A DNA stretch of 64,000 bases from Kordia periserrulae (GCF_003054265.1 NZ_QBKT01000001.1:886823-950822); one strand, 5' to 3'; counted from the stretch's first letter, positions 26,894-36,063 are shown. The notes: generated from the letters alone by a model not told the origin. Program-made: numbers and translations.

Positions 26894-26919
26894 AAAAACT
26901 TATAACGACATAAAAAGTC

Positions 26920-26936
26920 CTTTGAGCGTTATTTTT
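26920..26936. repeat. 17-bp direct repeat copy upstream of hemA
   Basis: This is an exact second copy of the sequence at 26751-26767. It lies 44 bp before the hemA ATG and just upstream of the candidate -7 element, where an activator or repressor could bind. Confidence 0.6.
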
Positions 26937-26952
26937 ATTTCACTTTGAATAA

Positions 26953-26960
26953 TATTTTTG
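26953..26960 (+). promoter_or_regulatory. Candidate hemA -7 promoter element
   Basis: TATTTTTG fits TAnnTTTG and lies 20 bp before the hemA ATG. No matching -33 TTG at ideal spacing is seen, which would be compatible with activator-dependent control. Confidence 0.4.
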
Positions 26961-26979
26961 TTATCGATTTTGAATCCTC

Positions 26980-28239
26980 ATGAAGCAATACAATATTTCA
27001 AAACATAATTCTTTCTACTGTGTAGGTCTTAGCTATCAAAAAGCTGAGGCGCATATTCGAGGTAAATTTAGTTTGACCGATACTGCACAAGCTTCCATTC
27101 TTGAAACGACAAAAGTACAACATATTGGTGATGGCGCGTTGATTATTTCTACGTGTAATAGAACAGAAATTTATGGTTTTGCTTCACATCCATGTCAATT
27201 TATCAAATTATTATGTGATTACTCGAACGGAACAGCCGAAGAGTTTGAAAAAGTAGCGTATATCTACAAAAACAAAGACGCTATCAATCACATGTTTTCT
27301 GTTGGAAGTGGTTTGGATAGTCAAATTTTAGGTGATTTTGAAATCATTTCGCAACTTAAAAAAGGATTCAAAGCGTCGCAAAAAGTTGGATTGATTAACG
27401 GTTTTATGGAGCGTTTGGTCAATGCGGTCATTACTGCGAGCAAGCGTATCAAAAACGAAACTGAAATCTCTTCTGGCGCGACATCCGTAGCGTTTGCTTC
27501 GGTACAGTACATTTTAAGAAATGTTGAAAATATCTCTGAAAAGAACATTCTCCTTTTCGGAACTGGGAAAATTGGTCGCAATACCTGTGAAAATTTGGTA
27601 AAACATACCAAAAACAATCACATTACACTCATTAATAGAACCAAAGACAAAGCTGAAAAAATTGCAGGTAAGTTTAACCTAACCGTAAAAGATTACGCAG
27701 CACTTTCTGAAGAAATCCAAAAAGCAGATGTATTAATTGTGGCTACAGGCGCACATCGCCCAACAGTTTCTAAAGAAGACATTTTAACAAATAAAGAACT
27801 CTTAATTTTAGATTTATCGATTCCTGAAAATGTATCACGTAATGTAACGGAATTGGAAAATGTAAATTTAGTTCATTTAGATGCATTATCGCAAATTACC
27901 GATGAAACTTTAGAGCGTAGAAAAGCAGATGTTCCCAAAGCAGAAGCTATTATTGCTGAAGTAAAATCTGAGTTCAATTCGTGGCTAGAAACGCGTAAGT
28001 TTGCACCAACTATCAAAGCGTTAAAACAAAAATTAACGGCAATCAAAAATGCTGAACTCGATTTCCAACGCAAAAAAATTAATGATTTTGACGAATCACA
28101 AGCGGAAATCATCAGCAATAGAATCATTCAAAAAATAACTACACAATTTGCCAATCATCTCAAAGATGATAATACAACTTCAGAAGAAAGTGTAGCCTTG
28201 ATACAAAAAGTATTTCAATTGGAAAATAACTCGCTATGA
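26980..28239 (+). CDS. hemA: Glutamyl-tRNA reductase
   Basis: This 419-residue enzyme reduces glutamyl-tRNA to glutamate-1-semialdehyde with NADPH, the first committed step of the C5 route to heme. The catalytic Cys59 lies in ISTCNRTEIY. The NADPH domain has LLFGTGKIGRNTCENL near residue 190, and a C-terminal dimerisation helix follows. The length is normal. The stop overlaps the ATG of the hemC-hemD gene by four bases (ATGA), so the two are translationally coupled. The next enzyme, HemL, is not encoded in this window. Confidence 0.96.
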   Translation: MKQYNISKHNSFYCVGLSYQKAEAHIRGKFSLTDTAQASILETTKVQHIGDGALIISTCNRTEIYGFASHPCQFIKLLCDYSNGTAEEFEKVAYIYKNKDAINHMFSVGSGLDSQILGDFEIISQLKKGFKASQKVGLINGFMERLVNAVITASKRIKNETEISSGATSVAFASVQYILRNVENISEKNILLFGTGKIGRNTCENLVKHTKNNHITLINRTKDKAEKIAGKFNLTVKDYAALSEEIQKADVLIVATGAHRPTVSKEDILTNKELLILDLSIPENVSRNVTELENVNLVHLDALSQITDETLERRKADVPKAEAIIAEVKSEFNSWLETRKFAPTIKALKQKLTAIKNAELDFQRKKINDFDESQAEIISNRIIQKITTQFANHLKDDNTTSEESVALIQKVFQLENNSL

Positions 28240-29816
28240 GTACACATATCAGAATCGGGACTAGAGATAGTGAACTCGCATTGTGGCAAGCCAAAGTCGT
28301 ACAAGAACAACTCGAATTTTTAGGACACACCACCGAATTGGTGCCTGTAAAATCTACAGGAGACTTAGTATTAGACAAACCTTTATACGAACTCGGAATT
28401 ACAGGAATTTTCACGCGAACGCTTGATATTGCCATGTTGAATGGCGACATTGATATTGCGGTGCATTCCTTGAAAGATGTGCCTACAATCTTGCCAAAAG
28501 GCATCGTGCAAGCTGCCGTTTTAAAACGTGGAAATGTGCGTGATACGTTGGTTTTTAAAAAGAACGAAGAATTTTTATCACAACGCAACGCCGTCATTGC
28601 CACAGGAAGCTTACGCCGAAAAGCACAATGGCTCAACCGATATCCAACACACACGATTGAAGATTTACGTGGAAATGTCAATACACGTTTGCAGAAATTA
28701 GAAGATAACGAGCATTGGAATGGCGCTATTTTCGCTGCTGCGGGAATTGGACGTATTGGATTACGACCAGAAAACTCCGTGAATCTCGATTGGATGATTC
28801 CAGCACCAGCACAAGGCGCGATTATGATTACGGCATTGGAAGCCAATACGGAAGTGCGTGATATCTGTGCGGAAATCAATCATGAAGAAACAGAAATCTG
28901 TACGTCGATTGAACGTAAATTTCTCAATTTGTTAGAAGGTGGTTGTACCGCTCCCATTGGCGCTATTGCGTATATCAAAGATGATATTGTAACGCTTGAA
29001 GGTGTATTGCTAAGTACCGACGGCACGAAGCGAATTTATGTAACCCGCTATGAAAAAGTCGGTGAACATCACGAATTGGCAAAATACTGTTCGGACTACA
29101 TCATTGAACGTGGTGGAAAACGTTTGATGGACGACATCAAGAATTCAGGGAAGAAAATCAATGTGTATTCTACCAAATTATTGACCGAAGCGCAACGACA
29201 ATTATTTGCTGACGGAATTGTTACCGAAAGCAGCGATTTCATCAAAATCAGCACGAATAGAATCAAGCCGCAAGTAGTTCAGAAACCAATTAAAAATGTC
29301 ATCATCACTAGTAAAAATGCAGTAGAAGCGTTGGTTCAAAACTTTCCGGCTTCCAAATTGCAATTTGAAAATATTTACTGTGTTGGGCGCAGAACAAAAA
29401 AGCTCATTGAGCAAAAAATTGGTCCTGTAAAAAAATCGGCACGAAACGCTAAGCAACTCGCCGACTATTTAGTGGAATATATAGAAGGTACAACAGCAAC
29501 GTATTTTTGTAGCGACATTCGTTTGGATGAATTGCCAAAATTTTTACAAGAAAACCATATAGAAGTCACCGAAGTACACGCATACAAAACCATAAAAGAC
29601 GCTGAAAAATTGCAAGACGGCATTGAAGGCGTGATGTTTTACAGTCCGTCTACCGTTCAAAGTTATTTGTCTGCCAACAAAGCAAAAGGTATTGCATATT
29701 GCATAGGAGAAACCACTGCCAAAGAAGCCAAAAAACACTTTGAAGATGTCCGTGTCGCAAAAATGCCAACAGTAGAAAGTGTGATTGAGTTAGTGAATGC
29801 GCAGTATGCGCGTTAG
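28236..29816 (+). CDS. hemC-hemD: Fused hydroxymethylbilane synthase / uroporphyrinogen-III synthase
   Basis: This single reading frame of 526 residues joins two enzymes. Residues 1-305 are HemC, which links four porphobilinogen units: HSLKD at 77-81, GSLRR at 124-128, and the dipyrromethane-cofactor Cys237 in LEGGCTAP are all present. Residues 310-526 fit HemD, which closes and inverts ring D: it has the two-lobed pattern with VIITSKNAVEAL and a late FYSPSTVQSYL strand. There is no stop or frameshift between the halves. Fusion would channel the unstable hydroxymethylbilane. The gene is coupled to hemA upstream; hemE follows after a repeat-filled 413-bp gap. Confidence 0.93.
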   Translation: MSTHIRIGTRDSELALWQAKVVQEQLEFLGHTTELVPVKSTGDLVLDKPLYELGITGIFTRTLDIAMLNGDIDIAVHSLKDVPTILPKGIVQAAVLKRGNVRDTLVFKKNEEFLSQRNAVIATGSLRRKAQWLNRYPTHTIEDLRGNVNTRLQKLEDNEHWNGAIFAAAGIGRIGLRPENSVNLDWMIPAPAQGAIMITALEANTEVRDICAEINHEETEICTSIERKFLNLLEGGCTAPIGAIAYIKDDIVTLEGVLLSTDGTKRIYVTRYEKVGEHHELAKYCSDYIIERGGKRLMDDIKNSGKKINVYSTKLLTEAQRQLFADGIVTESSDFIKISTNRIKPQVVQKPIKNVIITSKNAVEALVQNFPASKLQFENIYCVGRRTKKLIEQKIGPVKKSARNAKQLADYLVEYIEGTTATYFCSDIRLDELPKFLQENHIEVTEVHAYKTIKDAEKLQDGIEGVMFYSPSTVQSYLSANKAKGIAYCIGETTAKEAKKHFEDVRVAKMPTVESVIELVNAQYAR

Positions 29817-30229
29817 GTGTTGAGTATTAGGTATTAGTAAGGACACTAGAATCTTTGCTAAATCATACGTCACTTCGAGTGATTTTTCGTAGAAAAATAG
29901 TATCGAGAAGTGCTTTGAAATAAAAATGTAGATGTGAGTATTGAGATTTTTGTCCATACGTAAATGGATTCCTGCCTGCGCAGGAATGACAGGAAATCAT
30001 CTAAATTCTCAATACTAACAAAAAGTAAAACGTCACTTCGAGTGATTTTTCATAGAAAAATAGTATCGAGAAGTGCTTTGAAATAACTAATTTGAAATAA
30101 AAATATATAGATTCCTGCCTACATTTCGATGTAGCTCAATGCAAGAGCAGGAATGACAACTGAAATGTTGGTAGCGAACTGAGAAAAATCTAAATTCTCA
30201 ATACTAACATCTCACTACTAATAAAAAAA
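29817..30229. repeat. 413-bp repeat-rich intergenic region between hemC-hemD and hemE
   Basis: A block of about 54 bp starting ACGTCACTTCGAGTGATTTT at 29867 recurs at 30030 with one change near its middle. Each copy contains an ATTTTTC/GAAAAAT hairpin. Each is followed by an ATTCCTGC...GCAGGAAT palindrome (29968-29987 with a 4-nt loop; 30111-30154 with a long loop) and a CTCAATACTAAC repeat. The arrangement is that of two nested copies of one composite unit. No gene is seen. Related to general flavobacterial intergenic repeats. Confidence 0.65.
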
Positions 30230-31255
30230 ATGATAAAAAACGACCTATTCTTAAGAGCATTAAAAGGCGAAACGGTGGAACGTCCACCTGTTTGGATGAT
30301 GCGTCAAGCGGGAAGATATTTGCCTGAATTTATGGAAATTAAACGCAAGTACGATTTCTTTACACGTTGTCAAACACCTGAATTGGCAAGTGAAATTACC
30401 GTGCAACCTATTCGTCGTTACGGAATGGATGCGGCAATTTTATTTTCAGATATTTTAGTGATTCCGCAAGCGATGAACATCGAAGTGCAAATGAAGCCAA
30501 ATTTTGGACCGTATTTGCCAAATCCTGTTCGAACGCAACAAGATGTAGACAATGTTATTGTGCCTGATGTCACCGTGGAACTGGACTATGTGTACAAAGC
30601 GATCAAAGCCACGAAAGAATTACTCAATGACGAAATTCCATTGATTGGTTTTGCAGGTTCGCCGTGGACAATTTTGTGTTATTGTGTACAAGGTCAAGGC
30701 AGTAAAAACTTTGACAAAGCCAAAAAATTCTGCTTTACCAATCCTGTTGCGGCACACATGTTATTGCAAAAAATTACCAATACGACGATTGCGTATTTAA
30801 AAGAAAAAGTAAAAGCAGGCGTAAATGCAGTACAAGTATTTGATTCTTGGGGCGGCATGTTATCGCCTACGGATTACAAAGAATTTTCATGGCAGTATAT
30901 CAATCAAATTATTGAAGCGCTAAAAGACGATGCGCCTGTCATTGCATACGGAAAAGGGTGTTGGTTTGCACTACAAGACATGGCACAATCAAACGCCGCG
31001 GCTTTAGGTGTTGACTGGACGTGTTCGGCTCGTAATGCACGTTATTTAACTGGCGGAAACATTACGTTGCAAGGAAACTTTGATCCAACACGTTTATATT
31101 CGTCACCTGTAAAAATTAAAAAAATGGTGCATCAAATGATAAACGAGTTTGGGAAAGACAAATACATTGTCAATCTCGGGCACGGAATTTTGCCTGATAT
31201 TCCACTAGACAATGCCAAAGCCTTTATTGATGCAGTAAAAGAATATAAAGCATAA
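30230..31255 (+). CDS. hemE: Uroporphyrinogen decarboxylase
   Basis: This 341-residue enzyme removes four acetate carboxyls from uroporphyrinogen III to give coproporphyrinogen III in the cytoplasm. The family signature [17 protein letters not shown] is at residues 18-34, where the arginines bind substrate. The catalytic Asp lies in [22 protein letters not shown] is at the C-terminus. All conserved parts and the length are normal. The terminator at 31353 may end the heme transcript that begins at hemA. Confidence 0.97.
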   Translation: MIKNDLFLRALKGETVERPPVWMMRQAGRYLPEFMEIKRKYDFFTRCQTPELASEITVQPIRRYGMDAAILFSDILVIPQAMNIEVQMKPNFGPYLPNPVRTQQDVDNVIVPDVTVELDYVYKAIKATKELLNDEIPLIGFAGSPWTILCYCVQGQGSKNFDKAKKFCFTNPVAAHMLLQKITNTTIAYLKEKVKAGVNAVQVFDSWGGMLSPTDYKEFSWQYINQIIEALKDDAPVIAYGKGCWFALQDMAQSNAAALGVDWTCSARNARYLTGGNITLQGNFDPTRLYSSPVKIKKMVHQMINEFGKDKYIVNLGHGILPDIPLDNAKAFIDAVKEYKA

Positions 31256-31260
31256 TTTAC

Positions 31261-31290
31261 GTCATGCTGAACTTGATTCAGCATCTCACG
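31261..31290. repeat. Short GTCATGCTGAACTTGATTCAGCATC palindromic repeat
   Basis: ATGCTGAA and TTCAGCAT are inverted arms with a short ACTTGA loop just after hemE. The sequence resembles a common dispersed palindrome of Bacteroidota. Only one copy is seen here. Confidence 0.45.
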
Positions 31291-31352
31291 AGGAGTTCCA
31301 ACAAAGTCTCCACCCATAACACAAAGTTTCAAAACAATATATCATAAAACAG

Positions 31353-31384
31353 AAATCCGTTGCTTTTGTAGCTAACGGATTTTT
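31353..31384 (+). terminator. Rho-independent terminator downstream of hemE
   Basis: AAATCCGTT (31353-31361) pairs with AACGGATTT (31374-31382), with extra GC pairing inside the loop, and a T run follows. It lies about 100 bp after hemE. Confidence 0.75.
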
Positions 31385-31436
31385 GGTTTTTAAAGCTAAT
31401 AGACAACTAATCAAAAAGTTTTCCGTTTATGATATT

Positions 31437-32426
31437 ATGAAAAACTATCTCTTTCTTTTGATAGCAATCCTGTTTTATTTAACCGGATTTGCACAGTACA
31501 GTACCACAACTCTTCAGACAGATTCCACAAAAGTAGAAATAACAAAAAACTCCGAATACAGAATTTGGGAAGAAACATATCTCCATAAAGATTCTATTTT
31601 TTATAGCGTTCGGTATATAAAAGACACTACTAAAATCCATACAGAAGGTTGGTTTCGAAAAAATGAACAATACATGGGAAAATGGTCTAAGTACAAAATA
31701 GATGGAACTTGGTTATATACGATTGACTATGACAAACACACTTGGAAATACAACAAAAAAGAATTCAAATATCAACCACTCAAAGACCAAATAAAAACCA
31801 AAGCAGACACCATTTTACTGAACATTTTTGGAAAAGAATTTTTTGACAATAATATCGTTTTCAATTTTGACGGAAGCACATCCTTTAATCGATTGAAAAC
31901 GTGCAAAAAAGGCACATATTGGATGCAAGACCCATATTTAGGAAGTTGGATAGAACCTATACACCAAAAACCAAATACATTCTCAATAAGTTACGATGTC
32001 AAATTATCTGATCATGAGTTGTATAACGATTTGATTTTTTTAGAATTAGATTCTGTTGGAAAGCTAAAGGAAAAATCGTTAATTCTTACTAAAATAAATC
32101 ACGCACAAAAAGGAAAATTCACTATCACTAAAGAAAAAGCTATTGAAATTTGCAAACAAAACACACTTAAAAAATCAAACAGGGAGTATAAAACTTATTT
32201 AAAATTTGGCCACAGAGCGAACACACCTTACACAGGAACATTTTTTTATGAAGTTGTACAACAATATGAAGAAGTAAAAGATGAAAATGAAATCATACGA
32301 TTTTTCAATATTTGGCGCTTCAATCCTTGGTCAACGAAGTTACTCTCTAAAAAGCAAATGAAAAAAGAATACCGATTATACGATGGATGTTTGACAAGTA
32401 GTAATTTCATTGAAGTAAAAGAATAA
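31437..32426 (+). CDS. Exported protein of unknown function
   Basis: This 329-residue protein starts at the ATG at 31437, which gives a clean signal peptide (NYLFLLIAILFYLTGFAQ); a longer reading begins inside the terminator. The mature protein is rich in Tyr, Lys and Trp and has repeated aromatic turns such as GWFRKNEQYMGKW and DGTWLYTIDYDKHTW, which recall MORN-like repeats without matching them well. No catalytic motif is seen. It interrupts the heme gene run and has its own downstream spacing of 46 bp to the GNAT gene. Confidence 0.6.
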   Translation: MKNYLFLLIAILFYLTGFAQYSTTTLQTDSTKVEITKNSEYRIWEETYLHKDSIFYSVRYIKDTTKIHTEGWFRKNEQYMGKWSKYKIDGTWLYTIDYDKHTWKYNKKEFKYQPLKDQIKTKADTILLNIFGKEFFDNNIVFNFDGSTSFNRLKTCKKGTYWMQDPYLGSWIEPIHQKPNTFSISYDVKLSDHELYNDLIFLELDSVGKLKEKSLILTKINHAQKGKFTITKEKAIEICKQNTLKKSNREYKTYLKFGHRANTPYTGTFFYEVVQQYEEVKDENEIIRFFNIWRFNPWSTKLLSKKQMKKEYRLYDGCLTSSNFIEVKE

Positions 32427-32472
32427 AAAACAGATTTTTTATGGCTTCTAATTTTATACTACATTTACAACA

Positions 32473-32997
32473 ATGCAAACACCATTTTCCATAGCACTTT
32501 TAGAATCCACAGACAAAATTCCTCTTTTTGAGTTGATTCAAGCAAATGCTACACGCTTGCATCAATACTTTCCTATCACGGCAAAACAAAATTGCTCTTT
32601 AACAGCTACGGAATATTACATTCAAACCAAAATTCGCGAAGCCAATAACAAAGAAAATTTTACCTTTAAAATTGTTGAAAGTATCACACAATTGCCTATT
32701 GGATTGCTCATTATCAAGAAAATAAATTGGCAAACCAAAACTTGTGAATTGGCATATTTTGTTGATGGGAATTACGAAGGAAAAGGCATTATCTCCGCTG
32801 GAATTTCACAACTCATCACCTACGCAAAAGAAACGCTGCAATTGCAATCTGCCTGTGTGCGTATTGGAGAAGACAACCCAGGAAGCTTGCGTATTGCAGA
32901 AAAGCATAACTTTGTACTCACCAAACGCATTAAAAACGAACATACAGATTTTCACGGAAATGTAATGGACGTTTTACATTTTGAACGCATATTATGA
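32473..32997 (+). CDS. GNAT family N-acetyltransferase
   Basis: This 174-residue acetyltransferase resembles the RimJ/RimL type that modifies protein N-termini or small amines using acetyl-CoA. The acetyl-CoA loop is in the ELAYFVDGNYEGKGI region (about residues 94-108), followed by a RIGEDNPGSLRIAEKHNF motif typical of RimJ/L enzymes. The substrate is unknown. Its stop overlaps the start of the EI24 gene by four bases (ATGA). Such a GNAT-EI24 pair before hemF is often seen in Flavobacteriaceae. Confidence 0.85.
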   Translation: MQTPFSIALLESTDKIPLFELIQANATRLHQYFPITAKQNCSLTATEYYIQTKIREANNKENFTFKIVESITQLPIGLLIIKKINWQTKTCELAYFVDGNYEGKGIISAGISQLITYAKETLQLQSACVRIGEDNPGSLRIAEKHNFVLTKRIKNEHTDFHGNVMDVLHFERIL

Positions 32998-33737
32998 TAA
33001 ACGAAATACTAAAAGGAATTCAAGACTATTTTTCAGCCTACCGATTGCTGAACGAACTCAACTTATGGAAGTACTTTAGAATTCCGATTGTGGTGAGTTT
33101 TATTTTGGGAATCGTTATCATCTTCGCTTCTTGGGGTTTTTCGGATGATATTGGCGGTTACATTTCGAGTGTTTGGCCATTTTCATGGGGAAAAGAAACA
33201 GCAACGGCTATCAGTAATTTTATTGGTGGATTGATTGTATTTGCCTTCGGATTGGTCATTTTTAAACACGCATTGATGATAATTGTGGCGCCATTTATGA
33301 GTCCAATTTCTGAAAAAATAGAGCGTCATATATACGGAATTGTAAAAAAATCAGGCACAGGTTTTAGAGCACAAACCTCAGCATTTGCCCGCGGAATTCA
33401 AATTGGTGTGCGCAATGCAGCAATTGAAATTCTTTGGATTATTCCGTTTTTCGTATTCAGTTTTATTCCTGTAATTGGGATTGTATTTCTTGCGCTCATT
33501 TTCTTAGTACAAGCCTACTACGCCGGATTTGGAAACATGGATTATACCTTAGAACGCTATTTTCCATACAAAAGAAGTGTGGAATACGTACGCGCGCATC
33601 GCGGAATCGCCATTGGAAACGGAATTGTATTTATGCTCATTCTGTTGATTCCTGTTGTTGGAATTCTCATCGTACTGCCGCTTTCTGTCGTAGCAGCAAC
33701 TATCACAACCTTGCGAGAATTGCATACAAAAAAGTAG
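32994..33737 (+). CDS. EI24 / CysZ-like membrane protein
   Basis: This 247-residue protein has four or more strong hydrophobic segments (about residues 28-50, 72-100, 145-180 and 210-235) and the EI24 domain layout. The family includes CysZ sulfate channels and eukaryotic EI24. Without cys genes nearby, a sulfate role is only a possibility. It overlaps the GNAT gene and lies 99 bp before hemF. Confidence 0.85.
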   Translation: MINEILKGIQDYFSAYRLLNELNLWKYFRIPIVVSFILGIVIIFASWGFSDDIGGYISSVWPFSWGKETATAISNFIGGLIVFAFGLVIFKHALMIIVAPFMSPISEKIERHIYGIVKKSGTGFRAQTSAFARGIQIGVRNAAIEILWIIPFFVFSFIPVIGIVFLALIFLVQAYYAGFGNMDYTLERYFPYKRSVEYVRAHRGIAIGNGIVFMLILLIPVVGILIVLPLSVVAATITTLRELHTKK

Positions 33738-33790
33738 TTTTCTATTACGTTTTTGTTTTTAGCAATAGAATACGTTTGTAATATAAAAAG

Positions 33791-33798
33791 TATCTTTG
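33791..33798 (+). promoter_or_regulatory. -7 promoter element of hemF
   Basis: TATCTTTG exactly fits TAnnTTTG and is 38 bp before the hemF ATG, suggesting that hemF has its own promoter. No clear -33 element is seen. Confidence 0.5.
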
Positions 33799-33836
33799 TG
33801 ATGCTTCTAAGTCGGGCTGATTTTTAATTTATACAC

Positions 33837-34739
33837 ATGAAAGACCAATTCCTAAACTACATACATCAACTACAAGATTCCATCACCTCAACACTCGAAA
33901 AAATTGACGGAAAAGCAACCTTCCAAGAAGATTTATGGGAACGTCCCGAAGGCGGCGGAGGACGTACACGCGTGATTGAAAACGGAGCAATTTTTGAAAA
34001 AGGTGGCGTTAATATTTCTGCAGTGCATGGCGAATTACCAGAAGCCTTGCGTACAAATTTTAAAGTAGAACAAGGTGATTTTTTTGCGTGTGGATTGAGT
34101 TTGGTATTGCATCCTAAAAATCCGTTCATTCCTACGGTACATGCCAATTGGCGCTATTTTGAAATGTATGACGAAACGGGAACTATTGTGACCCAATGGT
34201 TTGGTGGCGGACAAGATTTAACGCCGTATTATCTCTTTGAAGAAGATGCCATTCACTTTCATACAGTTTGCAAAGAAGCCTGCGATAAACATCATCCTAA
34301 ATTCTATCCAACATACAAAGAAACTTGCGACAAGTATTTTTGGAATACACACCGAAACGAAGCGCGCGGCGTGGGCGGATTGTTCTTTGATTATTTAAAA
34401 GAAACGGACGAATTCACCATGCAAGACCGTTACAATTTCGTCACAGAAGTCGGAAACAGCTTTCTAAACTCATACGTTCCAATTGTAGAACGCCGAAAAG
34501 ATATGGAATACACACAAGCGCACAAAGATTGGCAAGAAGTACGCCGCGGACGTTATGTAGAATTCAACTTGGTACACGACAGAGGAACCTTGTTTGGACT
34601 CAAAACGAACGGACGTATTGAAAGTATTTTGATGAGTTTACCACCAACCGTACAATGGAAATACAATCATCATCCTGAAAAGGGAAGTCACGAAGCCAAA
34701 TTGATTGACGTATTGCAAAAACCAAAAGCATGGGTGTAG
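33837..34739 (+). CDS. hemF: Oxygen-dependent coproporphyrinogen III oxidase
   Basis: This 300-residue enzyme converts coproporphyrinogen III to protoporphyrinogen IX by two oxygen-dependent decarboxylations. Conserved blocks are present in order: GGGGRTRVIENGAIFEKGGVN near residue 40, WFGGGQDLTPYY around 120, EARGVGGLFFDYL, and RRGRYVEFNLVHDRGTLFGL near 240. The length is normal. The choice of HemF over HemN or HemW means heme synthesis can run aerobically through protoporphyrin. The next gene starts 10 bp before its stop, on the same strand. Confidence 0.97.
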   Translation: MKDQFLNYIHQLQDSITSTLEKIDGKATFQEDLWERPEGGGGRTRVIENGAIFEKGGVNISAVHGELPEALRTNFKVEQGDFFACGLSLVLHPKNPFIPTVHANWRYFEMYDETGTIVTQWFGGGQDLTPYYLFEEDAIHFHTVCKEACDKHHPKFYPTYKETCDKYFWNTHRNEARGVGGLFFDYLKETDEFTMQDRYNFVTEVGNSFLNSYVPIVERRKDMEYTQAHKDWQEVRRGRYVEFNLVHDRGTLFGLKTNGRIESILMSLPPTVQWKYNHHPEKGSHEAKLIDVLQKPKAWV

Positions 34740-35527
34740 ATATAACTGTTTTGTATGTAGCGGTTGCAGTAATTTGCAACCTATTCTTATCAAATATTCT
34801 ATATTCCATTTATGCCAAGGTATTCGGAATGCGATTGGAATCATTTGAAATTTCTACAAAAATTTTCGGAAAGCATCTCATGTATTTTAAACGAAGTAAT
34901 ATTCGATATATTTTAGGATATCTTCCAGTAAATGCTTCCGTCAGAATCGCTGGAATGTCTAAAGATGAACTCGAATTTGAAAATCGTGAAATAGAAGACG
35001 ATATGTATCTTGGAAAACCCATTTCGTCAAGAATTATGTTTAGAATTCTTCCAATTATTACAACCATTATTTTAGTTTTCGTCTGTATGGTGTTTATCAA
35101 TCTTGATAATACATTCATAGATAACTTTCACATTGCAAAAACGGCGGTGTTAAATATGTATGACTATCTTTCTGAAAACATCAATGCGGAAATCTCAATC
35201 GCTACATGGAATTCGTTGACTAAAATTCATAACGAGTTTTTTATCATACTCATGATGTTGCTGTTGATGAATGTTATTTTTGCTATTACAACGCCCATTG
35301 TAATTTTTCTAATTCAAAATCCTAAAACTTATCATGTCATAATCACCTTTGTATTACAGGTGTTAATCTATGGTTACATTTTATATAAATTGGGAATATT
35401 ATTTACGAATTTGCACACATTTTCAGAAGGTTTTATGGCTCTAGTTGTATTTTTTGGCACAACATATATTATTTCTTATGTGTTATTTTTAGGAATAAAG
35501 TACTTTCCGCAAAATCAGTATTTTTAA
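34730..35527 (+). CDS. Site-2-protease-like membrane protein lacking the HExxH motif
   Basis: This 265-residue membrane protein has about five hydrophobic segments. Residues 16-80 align by eye with the start of RseP/M50 proteases: the GMRLESFEISTKIFGKHL stretch corresponds to RseP's G-V-R-V-E-x-F-S-I-G-F-G, and YILGYLPVNASVRIAGM to its A-L-I-P-L-G-G-Y-V-K. But the place where the zinc motif HEFGH should stand reads SNILY (residues 21-25), and no PDZ domain follows. It is therefore likely a catalytically dead relative with a binding or regulatory role. It overlaps hemF by 10 bases. The family assignment is my inference. Confidence 0.5.
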   Translation: MGVDITVLYVAVAVICNLFLSNILYSIYAKVFGMRLESFEISTKIFGKHLMYFKRSNIRYILGYLPVNASVRIAGMSKDELEFENREIEDDMYLGKPISSRIMFRILPIITTIILVFVCMVFINLDNTFIDNFHIAKTAVLNMYDYLSENINAEISIATWNSLTKIHNEFFIILMMLLLMNVIFAITTPIVIFLIQNPKTYHVIITFVLQVLIYGYILYKLGILFTNLHTFSEGFMALVVFFGTTYIISYVLFLGIKYFPQNQYF

Positions 35528-35596
35528 TCGATGTTTTTGTTGAATGCTTCAGCTTGTAGAATAACACACCCACAAAAAATTTACTACTTTTAAACC

Positions 35597-36028
35597 ATGG
35601 AACAATACCGAAAACTCGAACGCATGTATCTATCTGCCAACATGAATACGCAGATTTATCACACGACCGAAATCACCATTGCTGACGAAACCGCTACCAT
35701 TTCTATGACGATTAATCCAAAATATTTTCATGCGTTGGGCGCCATTCACGGTTCGGTGTATTTTAAATTGTTGGACGATGCAGCATTTTTTGCGGTGAAT
35801 TCGGTAGTAAAAGATGCGTTTGTCTTAACGACTTCGTTCAATATCAACATTACGCGACCAATTAGCAAAGGAAAAATTACCGCAACGGGAAAAGTTAAAT
35901 TCAAATCACGCAATTTGTTTGTGGCAGAAAGTACTTTGGTCGATGAAAAAGGACGTGAAATTGCCTTCGGAACCGGAAATTTTGCCAAAAGTAAAGTCGC
36001 GCTTAGTGAAGACATTGGATATCAATAA
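35597..36028 (+). CDS. PaaI-type hotdog thioesterase
   Basis: This 143-residue single hotdog-fold protein has the signature HALGAIHGSVYFKLLDDAAFFAVNS (about residues 48-72), which holds the GxxHGG/S-like active-site loop and the acidic residue on the long helix. Members hydrolyse acyl-CoA thioesters, often phenylacetyl- or medium-chain ones; the substrate is unknown. A decayed copy of its last codons is present at 37026-37099, on the other side of the FRG gene. Confidence 0.85.
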   Translation: MEQYRKLERMYLSANMNTQIYHTTEITIADETATISMTINPKYFHALGAIHGSVYFKLLDDAAFFAVNSVVKDAFVLTTSFNINITRPISKGKITATGKVKFKSRNLFVAESTLVDEKGREIAFGTGNFAKSKVALSEDIGYQ

Positions 36029-36063
36029 TCTAATACTTTTTTTTGTAATCAAAGTATTAGATT
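36027..36063 (+). terminator. Terminator after the thioesterase gene
   Basis: AATCTAATACTTT (36027-36039) and AAAGTATTAGATT (36051-36063) form a perfect 13-bp stem that begins at the stop codon and runs into T-rich sequence. Confidence 0.8.

Noticed and set aside
28160..28879. 239-codon open frame on the minus strand opposite hemC
   Set aside because: It lies wholly antisense to the conserved hemC coding region and its translation has no domain, so it is a shadow of hemC codon use.
31383..31436. Longer start for the exported protein at 31437
   Set aside because: It begins in the terminator hairpin and would bury the signal peptide.
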